Both the position numbers and the translations under genes were made by a program. A DNA stretch of 64,000 nucleotides from Paguma larvata (Eukaryota > Chordata > Mammalia > Carnivora > Viverridae), in assembly GCA_030068075.1 (NCBI GenBank), contig CM057843.1, forward strand, positions 37,171,332 to 37,235,331. Reading direction: 5' to 3'. The notes below the pieces were generated by a model. The model ran no database searches and was not told the DNA's origin. It was given only the letters and a program-made list of their open reading frames with translations. Position 1 is the stretch's first letter, and each line of letters begins with the position of its first letter. This document shows, in pieces, positions 32,351 to 43,489 of the stretch.

Positions 32351-32985
32351 CAAGATTCAGTCACAGGTGGTTCCCTCCTCCTGCCAACTTCCCCTCCCAC
32401 TACACGGGACCCATGGAGACCTGTGGCCCCTTGAGTGTAAGGGAGGGAGTCGGGGCCGTTTTTCTGTCCTAAGGCAGGAAAGAGCTGGCCCAGAGAAGCT
32501 TCTAGTGCGGGTGGGTCCAGAATTTGCGAAATTCTGCCAGGGGTGCCCTTCCTTGCCGGAGTTTCTGGAAGCAGAAAGGAAAAAGAGTGAAATAGGACAG
32601 CCGAGTACCCTGAGCTTTGAGCTCAGGTGGTGGGCAGCCACCCGAGCCTGCAGGGTGGGTGTGAGCGTCTCAGGTGGCGGGACCTGCCCCTTGGCTGAAC
32701 CTCTGGGGAGGAGGACACTCAGAAGCTACAACCGTCACACAGAGAGAGGAGCTCCTCCAGGGAAACACGCCGGCAGCAGAAGCCCTGGGAGAACAGAGGA
32801 AGTGACGGACACTAACAGCGTGGGCAAAGTCACCAACCACACGCGGAGAGAAAATAAGGAGTCCGTATGTTCCTAGGCTTGATGAAACGGTAATTAGACC
32901 TCAAAAGCTTGCTAAAGATCCCTCTTAAAGGAACCACCCAGTTAGGCAATTTTTCCTTCACATTTAATAGCAACTATTCTTGTAT
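32351..32985. other. Unique intergenic sequence
   Basis: An open frame of 240 codons (32154-32876) crosses this region and the LINE piece. It has no recognisable domain and I regard it as chance. Confidence 0.5.
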
Positions 32986-32989
32986 TCTT

Positions 32990-33270
32990 TCTCATCCAAA
33001 CTGGCCATAATTAAGGGGTGCGATGAGACAGGCACCCTCAAAAGCTGTTGGTGGGCGAGGGGAGTAGCACAGTCCTTCTGGAGAGGAACTCCTTCCAAGA
33101 GCTTTAAAAACCTCGCCGCCCTTTGGCTCAGTGGGTCCATTTCTGGGAATCTATCCTGAGGCAATAAATAGACCCATAGGCAATATTTACGTGTGAAGAT
33201 TTTAGCACAGTCTTGTTTATAGCACAAAAAATATTGGAAATCACCTAAGCAGTGGCTTTTAAAGAGGGAT
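32990..33270 (+). mobile_element. L1 LINE 3' fragment
   Basis: GCTGTTGGTGGGCGAGGGGAG, CTTTGGCTCAGTGGGTCCAT, TTCTGGGAATCTATCCTGAGG and TTGTTTATAGCACAAAAAATATTGG follow L1 ORF2 end and 3' sequences in sense. Confidence 0.75.
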
Positions 33271-33281
33271 ACATTTTGTTT

Positions 33282-33334
33282 TTATTATTATTTTTTTTTA
33301 GAGAGAGAGCATGTGCAAGCTGAGGAGAGGGGCA

Positions 33335-33377
<43 letters not shown>

Positions 33378-33501
33378 TCTCAAGCAGGCTCCATGCTCAA
33401 CACAGAGCCCAACGTGGAGCTCAGTCCCAAGACCCTGGGATCATGACCTGAGCAGAAATCAAGAGGCAGACGCTTAACAGACTGAGCCACCCGGGTGCCC
33501 A
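33282..33501 (-). mobile_element. SINEC with long (GA)n
   Basis: Reverse copy with about 17 GA units (33339-33373) and head complement GAGCCACCCGGGTGCCC. No clear TSD. Confidence 0.9.
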
Positions 33502-33739
33502 TGAACTTTTATAATCAGAAAAATACATTATGAAAATAGACCAGAAGACAATAGGAAGTTCAGCTGGCAAACACCTAACTGTGTACCAGGCCCTCTACGG
33601 GTATTGATTCTGAAATAAAGAAAGCACAGTCAAGACAAAACAAGCACAAACAACTTCAAGAAGTTCACAGCCTGCCACGGGAGAAAGCCGCGGGAAAACA
33701 AATATTCTTCAATACACCTAGAGAAACGTGTTGCACTAG

Positions 33740-34030
33740 GTAAGTACCAGGTACGGCGCCATCAAGGAGTAATTAGGTCATTAGCTCCGGTTAGAAGCCC
33801 TGGGAAACCACTTCTGAAATGAAGACATTTCAGCCAGCCCTTGAGGCTGGAAGGGAAGGAGGGAAATGGCATTCCAGACCTAGGAAACCGCCCATGCAAA
33901 GGCACGGAGGCATGAACATTCTCGTATGTTTGAGAAAATGTGAGCCGTGAGGTGTGGCTAGAGCGGAAGTTTGCACAAAGTCGCAAGGGGAGGTGACCCT
34001 GGGAGAGGCAGGTCGGGCCAGCTCTGGGGC
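33740..34030 (-). repeat. L2 LINE fragment
   Basis: CATTTCAGCCAGCCCTTGAGG, ATGGCATTCCAGACCTAGGA and CATGCAAAGGCACGGAGGC correspond to the L2 antisense stretch (GGCATTCCAGGCAGAGG...GCAAAGGCCCTGAGG). Confidence 0.65.
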
Positions 34031-34484
34031 TTGTGAGCTCAGTTAAGGACCCGCACTTGAACCCCGGGGGCCAGTCGTTCCCAGACTGTGTGCCAAGGAA
34101 CACCAGCCCTCCTTCAGATCAACGGATAGTTGCTCAGGGCTTCAAGGGGGCCCATGGCAAAATGCCTTTGGAAAACTCTAGGTTAAAGTGTTCTTTTATT
34201 GTTTTAATTGCAGGACACATCAAAGCCTTCAATATACTAATATATCAGGAATTCTCCAAGGCAAGGCAGCCTAGGGAACATGTCCCCAGTTTAATTAACT
34301 ACAGACCTCTGCCTCCACTACCATGTACACGTTTCATCGCCGTGGATGCTGTCTTAGAGAAAACTCATTATTAACGTCTTATATGGTGGTGTCCCCCATG
34401 CCAGAGTTTAGGAAATTCAGCTGTGGTCAGTAGGAAAGCCCGGGAGGGAAACCAGCGAAATGAGAGAAACACAAACTTAAAGGT
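34031..34484. other. Unique intergenic sequence
   Basis: Nothing recognised. Confidence 0.45.
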
Positions 34485-34650
34485 CCCACAGACCCGGGTT
34501 CAAACCCCAGGTCCCCTGTTTACCAGCTCGGCGATCTTGCCAAGTTCTTGAAGCAAATTGCCTTGTCAGTAAAGTGGGGCTAAAAAAAACTACCTGGGAG
34601 ACTTTGGGAGATGAAATGAAAGTAAGAGCACGATGGCAGACACGAAGTAG
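34485..34650 (+). repeat. MIR fragment
   Basis: AGACCCGGGTTCAAACCCCAG, TTTACCAGCTCGGCGATCTTG and CCTTGTCAGTAAAGTGGGGC match MIR sense. Confidence 0.85.
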
Positions 34651-35534
34651 GGTCAGAGTAGTTGACGGTCACTCTTACAGTCTTTTGATCTGTGTTGCAG
34701 AAAGATCCCTGGGCAGCTGGCCTGGAGTGCTCGGCCAAGTTCACAGGCCCAGCCAAGGCACATGTCTTGCTGCTGCCAAGGGGGGTGGACGGTGAGGCCA
34801 GGGGGAACATCCCGCAGCTGTGAGAGGCAGGAAATTGCAGGACCAGGTGGCCCAAAGGAGCGAGAAGGGCAACCCTGAGTCTAACACCAGTGGGCCTGGG
34901 GGGCTGGGGGGGAATGTTAGCCAGGACAGAAAGTCCAGGCACAGCGGTACTTTAGGGAGAAAAAAAAAATGAATTGTTGGGTGTGCGAAGCCCCCTCTGC
35001 TGAGCTCCGGCCCTTCTGCATGACTTAGGCCTGGCTCTAAAAAGCTTCTCTTTGATTTATTAATTTTTTTAGAGTTGTAGACACAATGATCACTCCCAGT
35101 TTCAACTCACATTTCATGTCGTTTCTCTCTACCAGACTCGGAGGGCTTTTATTACGTCCTTTCCCCAGCCTATAATAACAAAAGAAGGGAGAATAAATTT
35201 TAGGTGGGGAAATTAGTTGCTCAGCTCTTGCAAAAAAAAAAAAAAAAAATTACCACATACGCAGGTACCTGGGTGCTATATAGAAGCCGGATTCTGTAGG
35301 AATACAGCTGTGGGGCAGGGGCGGGAGTGGGAGCGCTTTTGAATGGGTGCCAGGGACGCTTGAATGTTCTCACACCAAGGGACAGTGGCAATTCCCTCGG
35401 GGCCGTGTGTGTTCATCGCGAATCCACCACTCGTCATAAAGAACAAATGGTAATAAGAGGACCGTGCCAGACATTTTTGCAGAAGGCAGATCTGATGCTG
35501 GGGACCTCCCAGGAAGATGGGTCAGGCAGCGCCG
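34651..35534. other. Unique intergenic sequence
   Basis: An A-run lies at 35231-35249. Nothing else is recognised. Confidence 0.5.
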
Positions 35535-35645
35535 TTTTGTAGGTGAGGACGCGGATGCTTACCCGGGCTAAGTCCCTCGCTCAAGGTCATGTGACTGTAA
35601 TTGTGGTGGATCTGAGACTCCAGCTCAGATCTTTCAGCTCCAAAA
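35535..35645 (-). repeat. MIR fragment
   Basis: TTTTGTAGGTGAGGACGCGG, CTCAAGGTCATGTGACTGTA and GGATCTGAGACTCCAGCTCAG match the MIR antisense core. Confidence 0.75.
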
Positions 35646-35669
35646 GTGCAAACTTTGCTATCCCATGCC

Positions 35670-35770
35670 CTCATGTCCTTGGATATGGGCACAAATAAAA
35701 TCCTTGGCACAGTGCCTGGCACAAAGCAGGCACACGGTAAAGGGTAGCTGCTCCCAATATCGGTATTGTT
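35670..35770 (+). repeat. MIR or L2 3'-end fragment
   Basis: GGCACAGTGCCTGGCACAAAG, CAGGCACACGGTAAAGGGTAG and TATTGTTATT resemble the shared MIR/L2 3' end. Confidence 0.6.
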
Positions 35771-35924
35771 ATTCCTAAAACTTGGAGCGATGGCTACCAG
35801 GGTAGAATTGGAGAACTACTGTGTCCCCACCCCCCCCAACCCCAGAACCACAGGTTGTAATAACGAATGTTTGTGCGAGGGTTCCCGTCAGCATCTCCTT
35901 TAAGCTTCATGGCACTTGGAGTTG

Positions 35925-36050
35925 GATGAAAACCTCTTCCTCTACCCCAGTCCGGGAGTTTTACAGGCAAGGGGACCAGAATCTGGGACTTGCCTGGGCT
36001 CAGCCAGTGAGGAGGGCAGAGCGGAACCAAGCTCCGATCTCTTGACTCCC
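35925..36050 (-). repeat. MIR fragment
   Basis: GTTTTACAGGCAAGGGGACC, GACTTGCCTGGGCTCAGCCA and GAGGGCAGAGCGGAACCAAG match MIR antisense. Confidence 0.65.
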
Positions 36051-36224
36051 TGGTGGGGACTCCATCCACTTTCTTGACTGGGCTGCCTTCCCATTCCCAT
36101 GAGGCCTGCTTTGGATTAAGGCAAAGGCTCCCGAAAGCCCCCCTTAACTTGGCTTTAAGCCTATATTAACCAGGATAGGGGGAGGCCACCTAACTGTATT
36201 GATGATCGCAGATAATTATAGATG

Positions 36225-36720
36225 GCTGTATCCGTTACCTAGGGCTACTGTAAGAGATGTGCACAAACTGTGGCTTTCAAGCAACACTCAGTTTCTTTTC
36301 TCTCACAGTTCTGGAGATCAGAAATCCAAACTCAGCATCACAAGGCAGAAGTCAAGACATTATGAGGGCTGTGGTCCCTCTGGAGACTCTAGAGAAGAAT
36401 CTGCTCCTAGCCGCTCGCAGCTCCCAGGGGTCGCTGGTTCCTTCATCGTGGCCACATCACTCCAGGGCCGATGTCCTCACATCTCCCTCTGTTCTGTCTT
36501 CTCATTGTCCTCTGTGTGTCAAATTTCCTTCTGCTTCTATCTCAAAAGGACACTTGGGACGGTATAGAGGGCCCACCAACCAGGATGACTTCCCCATCTC
36601 AAGGTCCTTAAGTCGATCACATCTGCAAAGCTCATTTCCCCGTATAAGGAAACATTCACAGGTTCCAGGGATTTGAATGTCATACCTTTGGGGGGCCATT
36701 TTTCAGCAAGTCACAATGGC
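36225..36720 (-). repeat. MLT1-type LTR, near full length
   Basis: Complement landmarks: CTGTATCCGTTACCTAGGGC, TTCTCTCACAGTTCTGGAGA, GAGACTCTAGAGAAGAATCTG, ACTTCCCCATCTCAAGGTCC, CACATCTGCAAAGCTCATTTC and TTTGGGGGGCCATTTTTCAGC. About 500 bp is the expected LTR size. No internal region is attached. Confidence 0.9.
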
Positions 36721-36929
36721 CGGATAAATTCGCTTATCTGCTAGCTATCCTTGAAGGCCCTGGGGGAGGAGAGCTGGAAGGAAAACGTCAGTCGGGGAGA
36801 AAAAGGAAGAGAAGGGGGCAGGGCGGAAGCCAGGGGAGGGCTCTCATCTAGTGAGCCAGAGAGCCCCTCTGAGTTTTAGGGGTGCTGAGTGAGCAACCAG
36901 GGTGCCCACGGGATGCTCTCAGGACAGGA

Positions 36930-37380
36930 TCTGCAAACCTGCTGGCTGGCCACCGGCTGGCTGACTGTTTTTATAAAGTTTTATTGGAACACAGACATGC
37001 CTATTTGTTCCATACTGTCTGGGGTTGCTTTCAAGCAGAGCTGAATAGGCAGCGTTAAGTGATTGCAATGGAAACCATATAACCCACAAGCCTAAATCGT
37101 TTACTATCTGCCGTTTAAGAAAAACTATTCCCGGGCATCTGCGTGGTTCAGTTGGCTAAGTGTCCGACTTCGGCTTAGCTCCTAATCGTACGGTTGTGAG
37201 TTTGAGCCCCACATCGGGCTCTGTGCTGACAGCTCAGAGCCTGGAGCCTGCTTCGGATTCTGTGTCTCCCTGTCTCTGACCCTCCCTTGCTCGCACTCTG
37301 TCTCTCTGTCTCATAAATAAAGAAACATTAAAAAAATAATAAAAAGAAAAGCTATCCCAATCCCTGCACTAGGGAGGTGA
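36930..37380 (+). mobile_element. hAT-type element split by a SINE
   Basis: ATAAAGTTTTATTGGAACACA, CATGCCTATTTGTTC, TGGTTGCTTTC-like GGGTTGCTTTCAAGCAGAGC and TTTACTATCTGCCGTTTAAG match a common hAT-Charlie element (TTTTATTGGAACACAGCC...TTTACTATCTGGCCCTTTA). The end continues after the SINE. Confidence 0.75.
37133..37343 (+). mobile_element. SINEC in the hAT element
   Basis: Head CGGGCATCTGCGTGGTTCAG to tail AAATAAAGAAACATTAAAAA. TSD AAGAAAAACTATTCCC / AAGAAAAGCTATCCC around 37118 and 37344, imperfect. Confidence 0.92.
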
Positions 37381-37384
37381 GGGA

Positions 37385-38170
37385 AGCAGGGAAATGACTC
37401 TCTGTTCACTTTTTTCCCCTGTCTTTTTACCCTCTGTGTTTCATTTTGGGTAATTGCTAATACTTTGTCTGTGGGTTTACTCATCTTTTCTTCTGCAGCG
37501 TCTAATCTGAAATTAATAACACCCAGTGTCTCTTTTTCCCCTTCAGACGTTGTATCGTTCATCTCTAGGAGTTTCATCTGGGTTTCCCCCCCGCCCCCGC
37601 TATTTTCCGTGTCGCTACTAAACACGCTCGCTCTCCGCTGCCTTCCTGAACACAGGGTATATCGTAGCTGTTTGGAAGTCCCAGTCTACCAACCGTACTG
37701 TGTAATTTTTACATCTATTTCTATTGATTGATTTTTTTCCTCATTGTGGATAGTATTTTTTTTCTTCTTTGAATACTTGATAATTTTTTATCGGATGCCA
37801 GATTGTGACTGTACCAGTTACCAATTTATTTCCCGACAGCTCCGAATTTATTCTTCGTTGTCTGCCCTGGACCCCAAGCATTTCTTTGCAGCTGGCACCA
37901 TGCTAAGGTTTTGACAAATAAGGGCACTAGACGGTTGCTGTAGGCGAAGGGGCTTCTCTTCCTTATTCTAACGTACTTTCGTTGGCTTCTTGCTCCTGTC
38001 GCATGGCTGCCAGTTGAGTATGGGGACCTCAGGGGGGCCCACCCCCAACAAATTTTAGCAGCCCCGCCAAAGACAAGGTGTTCTGCTCTGGCTGGTGGCA
38101 ACATGGACTCTTCCTGGTCCTGTATGAGCTCCAGGGATTGTTCTCTCTGCTCCTTTCAGGTGGTTCTTCC
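37385..38170 (-). mobile_element. Probable L1 5'-region fragment
   Basis: TTGGGTAATTGCTAATACTTTG, AGACGTTGTATCGTTCATCTC, TAGGAGTTTCATCTGGG, ATTGATTGATTTTTTTCCTC and TGATAATTTTTTATCGGATG, then CCAGATTGTGAC, resemble the reverse complement of old L1M 5' regions (TTTTTATTGGATGCCAGACATTGTG). The right half is uncertain. Confidence 0.5.
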
Positions 38171-38590
38171 TCTGGCTTCTGGTAGTTTCTTCACATGGTG
38201 GCGCTGATCAGTACTTAGCTGGCGACTTGGGTGGGACCTTGTGCAGATTTCCAGATCTTTCTCTTTATGAAGCTCTCTTCTCCAAGTCTCTGTCCTGCAA
38301 AATAGCTCCCCTGGCCACCCGGCTCCATATTGTCAGTTCAGGGAAGCTGCCAAGTTCCATCTGACTCCCACTGCCCACACCATGGCCTGCAAACCCTCTG
38401 GGCAGTTAGTGAGAGCAATCGTAGGGCTTCCTTCATCTGCGTCCATCTCTCAAGGGTCATCGTCCCCCTGCCGCCCGATGTCCAATGTCTTGACAACCAT
38501 TGTTTCATATATTTCGTCCAACTTTTAAGTTGTTTCAGGCTAGTCCCTGGTACTCCGTCTTGGTCAGACACAGAAGTCAAACCTCCTCAT
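38171..38590. other. Unique or unrecognised sequence
   Basis: It may continue the preceding L1-like piece. I see no gene. Confidence 0.4.
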
Positions 38591-38594
38591 TTAA

Positions 38595-38730
38595 AAATTT
38601 TCATTTATTCATTGCATGCACAGAAAATCCCTGAGCACGAGCCTTCTGGATTCATCAGTGAACAAAATTAACAAAATCCTCTGTCCTCCCAGAGCTTACG
38701 TTCTTACAATAACTGATTAAGCAAATCTCT
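38595..38730 (-). repeat. L2 LINE fragment
   Basis: TTTCATTTATTCATTGCATGC, GGATTCATCAGTGAACAAAA and TGTCCTCCCAGAGCTTACGTT match the L2 3' end complement. Confidence 0.75.
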
Positions 38731-39324
38731 ACTGCTGCGTGAACCCACAAAACATATCCCGGCGTGGACCGCCAGGCTGTGAAGCCCCCTGCAGCCTCTC
38801 CCCGTCCTTGAGTGGTACCGAACTGCAGCTGTCCTCTTTCCTTCCCCCGCTTCTCCAGTCACGGGGCCCACAACTCCAGAGGCGGCCCCTCCTTTTCTTT
38901 CCTGAGATAATTAATAGAATTCTTCAAACCGCTTTATCTATAAATGCTTGTGGAAGGCAGCAAGATGAATGCCTCCAAAGCCTAGAAAGTGTAATTTATG
39001 TTTTTAATGATATCTTTCCAGCATCATGGAGGGAGTTGTCTTCCTTCCTGTCTCCATCACATCACACTTGCTCTTCAGTGAGTAGATGGAGATCTAACCT
39101 CGCCCCTTGGAGGGTCGCAGATACCCAGCCCTAACCAGCACCTCGCATCTGACAGCTGAAAACCAAGATTTTATTTATAGGTTCTGTTAAATACTATCCT
39201 CCCTACCTTCCCCACCAAGGCCGCCTTTTATTATTCTATTTTAAATTGGGGAGATACCCAATGCCACATCCGTCTTTGTCTGCCATAGCACCCAAGGGGT
39301 ATAGCCTGGGTAGTGGCCATAAAT
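38731..39324. other. Unique intergenic sequence
   Basis: Nothing recognised. Confidence 0.5.
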
Positions 39325-39329
39325 GTACA

Positions 39330-39800
39330 TGTGTATATATTTACTAGCAGCTTGGTTGAGATATAATTCACGTACCATGAAAGTCCTCAGTGACTTTTAG
39401 GATATGCACAGAGCTGTGCCACCATCACCACCATCAATCCTGGGATGTTTTTGTCACCCCCTAAAGAAACCCCACACTCATTGGTAGTCACGCCTATTTC
39501 CCTTAATGCCCCTGGCCCGAGGAAACCACCAATCTACTCTCTGTCTCTGTGGATTTCACATAAAGGGTCTCAGACAGAATGCGGTGTGACTGGCTTCCTT
39601 CACTTAGCATCGTGTTTTCAAGGATCACCAGGTTGGAGCTTCTGTGGGACTTCCATTTCCTGTTTATTACCAAATTAGATACCGTTATGTTGATGTAGCC
39701 TGTTTTGTTTATCCGTTCATCAGTTGATGGACATTTGGGTTGGTTCTCCCCTTGGGCTCTTGTGAATAATGCTGCCGGGAACATCCATGCACGAGGGTTT
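39330..39800 (-). mobile_element. L1 LINE 3' fragment
   Basis: GCTTGGTTGAGATATAATTC, GCCACCATCACCACCATCAA, CCACCAATCTACTCTCTG, CTTCCTTCACTTAGCATCG, TTATCCGTTCATCAGTTGATG and GAATAATGCTGCCGGGAACA are antisense L1 3' landmarks in order. Confidence 0.92.
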
Positions 39801-40335
39801 TGGGGGTCGACATAAATCCTTAACGTCAACCTCCATCAGCAATTTGGCTGAGGACGTGCTTGAGACAAAGTCTGCAAAGGTGGCTGCCAAAGCCGGCCCG
39901 TTTCCTGTCACACCGATGGGGACTTCGAGGAGCAAGGAGACAGGAGAGCAGGCTGCTGCTTAGAAAATCCAGCCTCAGGGACAAGAGTGGAAGACCTGCT
40001 TTTTGGTAGGCACGGAGATGGGTGCTGAGACTGTAGCCTCTGCCTCTCTTCCTCTCGACATTCCACGTTAGCTTCTCCTCCCTGGCCAGATTCTAGGAGG
40101 TGTGCCCAGGGGTCTTCACCTAGTGGCAGAAGCAGGTGCTCAACTTCAGGACAGTAAGTGCCCTGGTGACAACAGCTCCTGTCCTGGAATAATAGCCCAT
40201 GAGAGGGGCGCTCAGTCCAATTCTGGAGGATCAGGGAAGGCTTCTCAGAGGGGGTGGCTTCTGTTCTTCCCTCATTATACTACACAAATTTTTAAACTTA
40301 CAGAAAGTCTTATACTCTCATTACCTACCTGTGTT
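39801..40335. other. Mostly unique sequence
   Basis: A short L2-like piece (GGAAGGCTTCTCAGAGGGGG) lies near 40237. Nothing else is recognised. Confidence 0.4.
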
Positions 40336-40339
40336 TAAG

Positions 40340-40840
40340 GACTGCTAACGTTTTGCCAGATTTTTTCCTGGAGAATTTTTTAGGTGAATTTCAGATATTG
40401 TGGCAGTTCACCCCTAAACACTTCAGTACAGGGGCGCCTGGGTGGCTCAGGCGGTTGAGTGTCTGATTCTTGATTTTGGCCTGAGTCATGATCCCAGGGT
40501 TCTGGGATCGAGCCCCACATTGTGCTCCATGATGAGCGTGGAGTCTGCTTAAGATTCTCTCTCTCTCCCTCTGCCCCTCTCCCCCACTTGTGCTCTCTCT
40601 CTCTCTCTCTCTCTCAAAAAAATATATCAAAAAAAACAAAAAAACCTTCAGTACATATTTTTAAAAGGAGGTTGTTTTCCTGTATTCAAGACTCTTATCC
40701 CACTGAGCATAAATCACAATATTCCTTTAATGTCCTTAATACCCAGTTCATATTCAAAGTTCTCCAATTATTTCAAAAACATTATTGATGGTTGCTTTGT
40801 TTGAAAGAGGATCCAATTCAGATGGGGGTCCCCTTTAATC
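40340..40840 (-). mobile_element. L1-type LINE fragment, split by a SINE
   Basis: The left part CAGATATTGTGGCAGTTCACCC, CTAAACACTTCAGTACA continues after the SINE with CTTCAGTACATATTTTTAAAA, TTCCTTTAATGTCCTTAATAC, CAAAGTTCTCCAATTATTTC and GTTTGAAAGAGGATCCAATTC. It is an antisense old LINE. Confidence 0.8.
40431..40645 (+). mobile_element. SINEC in LINE
   Basis: Starts GGGGCGCCTGGGTGGCTCAG. Perfect 10-bp TSD CTTCAGTACA at 40421-40430 and 40646-40655. Confidence 0.95.
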
Positions 40841-41313
40841 TTCAACATGAAAGGAGGCCGAGAGGGCTCTGTGAGCAGAGACAGTCCCCAGCAAAGGCCT
40901 ACGAGGACTCTGACATGCCCAGAGCCTAGGGCTGTGAAGAGAGGGCCTGCTGACTCCTGCGGCGGCCCCAGAAGCTGCTTCCTGATGTCCCCTCAGGGCA
41001 GGAAGTTCTCGAAACCTTCCTGTAGCCAGAGGATGTAACCTTCCGTCCATCTATTGATCAGCGGCTCTGGTAACTTCCCCGGTGAGTGATTCCGTCGTGG
41101 CTCGCCTCGTGCTCTCTCTCTTCCTGGACTCCCAGGGCAGAGCCCTTTCTCACGAGACACGCTGCTTCCTCCCAAGACAGGCGACCTTCCTTCCTCAGGG
41201 ATGCTGGGACGCTAGGACAGCGGCCGATCCTGACTGTGTGATGGCCCAGGTTGGTGTTCTCGCTTCCCCAGATCTCTGGTGGGCTGCCGCGGTGCCCCCT
41301 GGATGACTGTTCT
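40841..41313. other. Unique intergenic sequence
   Basis: Nothing recognised. Confidence 0.5.
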
Positions 41314-41328
41314 AATTGTTGGATTGAC

Positions 41329-41515
41329 GGGGCGCCTGGGGGGCTCGGTCGGTTAAGCGTCTGGCTTCAGCTCAGGTCCTTATCTCACAGCGTGAGCTCT
41401 ACCTGTGTCAGGCTCCGTGCTGGCATCGCAGATCCTGCTTGGGATTCTCTGTCTCTCCCCCTCTCTCTCTGCCCCTCCCCCTCTAAACAAGCAAACAAAC
41501 AAATAAATAAAACGA
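41329..41515 (+). mobile_element. SINEC, older of a nested tandem pair
   Basis: Starts GGGGCGCCTGGGGGGCTCGG and ends in AAATAAATAAAACGA. The perfect 14-bp outer TSD AATTGTTGGATTGA (41314-41327, 41778-41791) encloses this and the next SINE. Confidence 0.94.
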
Positions 41516-41726
41516 GGGGCGCCTGGGTGGCTCAGTCAGTTGAGCGTCCGACTTGAGGGCTCAGATCATGATCTCACGGTCCGTGGGTTCAAGCCCCACG
41601 TCGGGCTCTGTGCTGACACCTCAGAGCCTGGAGCCTGCTTCGCATTCTGTGTCTCCCTCTCTCTCTCTCTGCCTCTCCCCAACTCATGCCCTGTCTCTCT
41701 CTGTCTCAAAAATAAACATTAAATAA

Positions 41727-41773
<47 letters not shown>

Positions 41774-41777
41774 AACG
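41516..41777 (+). mobile_element. SINEC inserted in the tail of the previous SINE, with (TAAA)n
   Basis: Full-length body followed by a (TAAA)n run of about 60 nt. AAATAAATAAAACGA before it and again at its end is the inner duplication of the first SINE's tail. Confidence 0.94.
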
Positions 41778-41791
41778 AATTGTTGGATTGA

Positions 41792-42279
41792 TCACCAGAG
41801 AAGGTGATGGTGGCCCTCTCTGTTCCGAGCCCTCTCCTTTGAGAACAGCTACATGCTCCCCAGGTGGGCTGAAGGCGACCTTTTGAGAAGCTACCCTACT
41901 TCCCAGCAGCCCCATCCGTCGCTGTCTCTGAGATGTTGCTTCTTTCTTTGTGATGGAACTTCAGATGAAAGCCGCCTTTCAGACTTCACCTTGCTGGCCT
42001 CGAGTCCACAGACGGCCTGTGAGCCCTCGGCAGGTGCCCGCTTAAATTCGGCCGGCAGGGATGGAGGAGCGGGAGGTAAGGGCCGGCGGGCCGGCTCTGA
42101 CTGCCCCCAGCACAGCCCCGTGAAGCCCAGGTGTGGCGGGCAGGGCAGGGAGTGTCTTTCCAGGAAGTGCTCTAGTTCAGGCCTTCCCCTCCCCAAACCT
42201 TCCTCATCAGCTCACTTCATCAGGCTCCCTAACCAAGCCATCAAGAGCTGAATGAATAATCCAGGAAGCCACTTTCACG
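41792..42279. other. Unique GC-rich intergenic sequence
   Basis: Nothing recognised. Confidence 0.5.
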
Positions 42280-42310
42280 GACTCATTCATTCAACATATA
42301 TTTAAAATTT

Positions 42311-42529
42311 TTTTTTGTTAATCTTTTTAACGTTTTTATTTATTTTTGAGAGAGAGACAGACAGATAGAGTAGGAGCAGGGGAGGGGCAGAGAGAGGGGG
42401 AGACACAGAATCCAGGATCTGAGCTGTCAGCACAGAGCCCGGTGTGCGGCTCGAACCCACAAGCCGTGGGTCAGATCATGACCTGAGCCAAAGTCAGACG
42501 CTTAACCAACTGAGCCACCCCGGTGCCCC
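42311..42529 (-). mobile_element. SINEC in L2 (left of pair)
   Basis: Reverse copy ending at head complement GAGCCACCCCGGTGCCCCT. Confidence 0.92.
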
Positions 42530-42757
42530 TAAAAAAATTTTTTTAGAGAGAGGAAGAGAGCATGAGCAGAGGAGAGGGGTGGTGGTGGGGGGGGGGGAGA
42601 GAGAGAGAGAGAGAGGGAGAGAGGGAGAGAGAATCTTAAGCAGGCTCATGCTCAGCCTGGAGCCTGAAGCAGGGGTCGATCCCACAACCGTGGGATCATG
42701 GCCTGAGCTGAAATTAAGAGTTGGACACTCAACCAACTGAGCCACCCAGGTACCCCT
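42530..42757 (-). mobile_element. SINEC in L2 (right of pair)
   Basis: Reverse copy with a (G)n(GA)n tract at 42584-42630 and head complement GAGCCACCCAGGTACCCCT. The left copy abuts its A-tail, so the left one probably inserted there later. Confidence 0.92.
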
Positions 42758-42880
42758 CAACAAAATTCATTAGCACCTCCTGTATGCTAGGGGCCGGGCA
42801 CACAGAGATGAAAGACACAGTGTTCCTGTCCTCGCAGGGTTACAGTACAGTAAATTCATTTGCAGTCAATTGATTTTAGC

Positions 42881-43205
42881 AAAGAAACAGAGCAGCCAGA
42901 GCACTGAGCACCCAGGTCAGCTGACCCATCGTGGACAGGGTCAAACCAGTGGTGTGGTTCGTGGATCTTCATGACCAACTTGTCCCTGGACCACCAGAAA
43001 CTTCTCAGGTGCCTGCAGTGGTCCCCCCTTCCCAGAGAGCATTGCCTCCATACGTGGTGCGGCTTCTTCTTGTCCTGGGTATTCCAACTGGATTCACTGT
43101 GGGAAGGGAAATAGGGGGGATGGTTTGAACCCTGTATTTTAACTATAGCTCATAAGTTCTTTTTCAAGATTTAAGGTTTATATCTTTTAAAAATTATTAT
43201 TATCT
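42881..43205. other. Unique intergenic sequence
   Basis: Nothing recognised. Confidence 0.5.
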
Positions 43206-43413
43206 GGGGCACCCAAATGGCTCAGTCAGTTAAGTTTCTGATCCTCGGGTTCAGCTCAAGTCATGATCTCATGGTCTGTGGGATCAAGCCCCGCATCAGG
43301 CTCTGCGCTGGCAGCATGGAGCCTGCTTGAGATTCTGTCTCCCCTCTCTCTCTACCCCTCCCCTGCTCGTGCCCTCTCTCTCTCCATCTCGAAATAAATA
43401 AACTTTAAAAAAA
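43206..43413 (+). mobile_element. SINEC, full-length
   Basis: GGGGCACCCAAATGGCTCAG to GAAATAAATAAACTTTAAAA. TSD weak (ATTATCT / ATCATCT). Confidence 0.92.
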
Positions 43414-43489
43414 TCATCTAAAGATACTCATCTGTATATATATATATACAATAGTAATAATGACATTAGATAAAATAATAGCTCTTATG

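Larger units (their letters stand above)
42280..42880 (-). repeat. L2 LINE 3' end split by two SINEs
   Basis: ACTCATTCATTCAACATATAT at left and AACAAAATTCATTAGCACCTC, TGTATGCTAGGGGCCGGGCA, GTGTTCCTGTCCTCGCAGGG at right are adjacent parts of the L2 3' end complement. Confidence 0.8.

Noticed and set aside
32154..32876. 240-codon open frame on +
   Set aside because: It crosses a LINE fragment and unique sequence, has no known motif and no splice or promoter context.
41700..41775. Regular repeats as a CRISPR-like array
   Set aside because: It is a (TAAA)n SINE tail; no spacer-repeat structure exists and the genome is mammalian.
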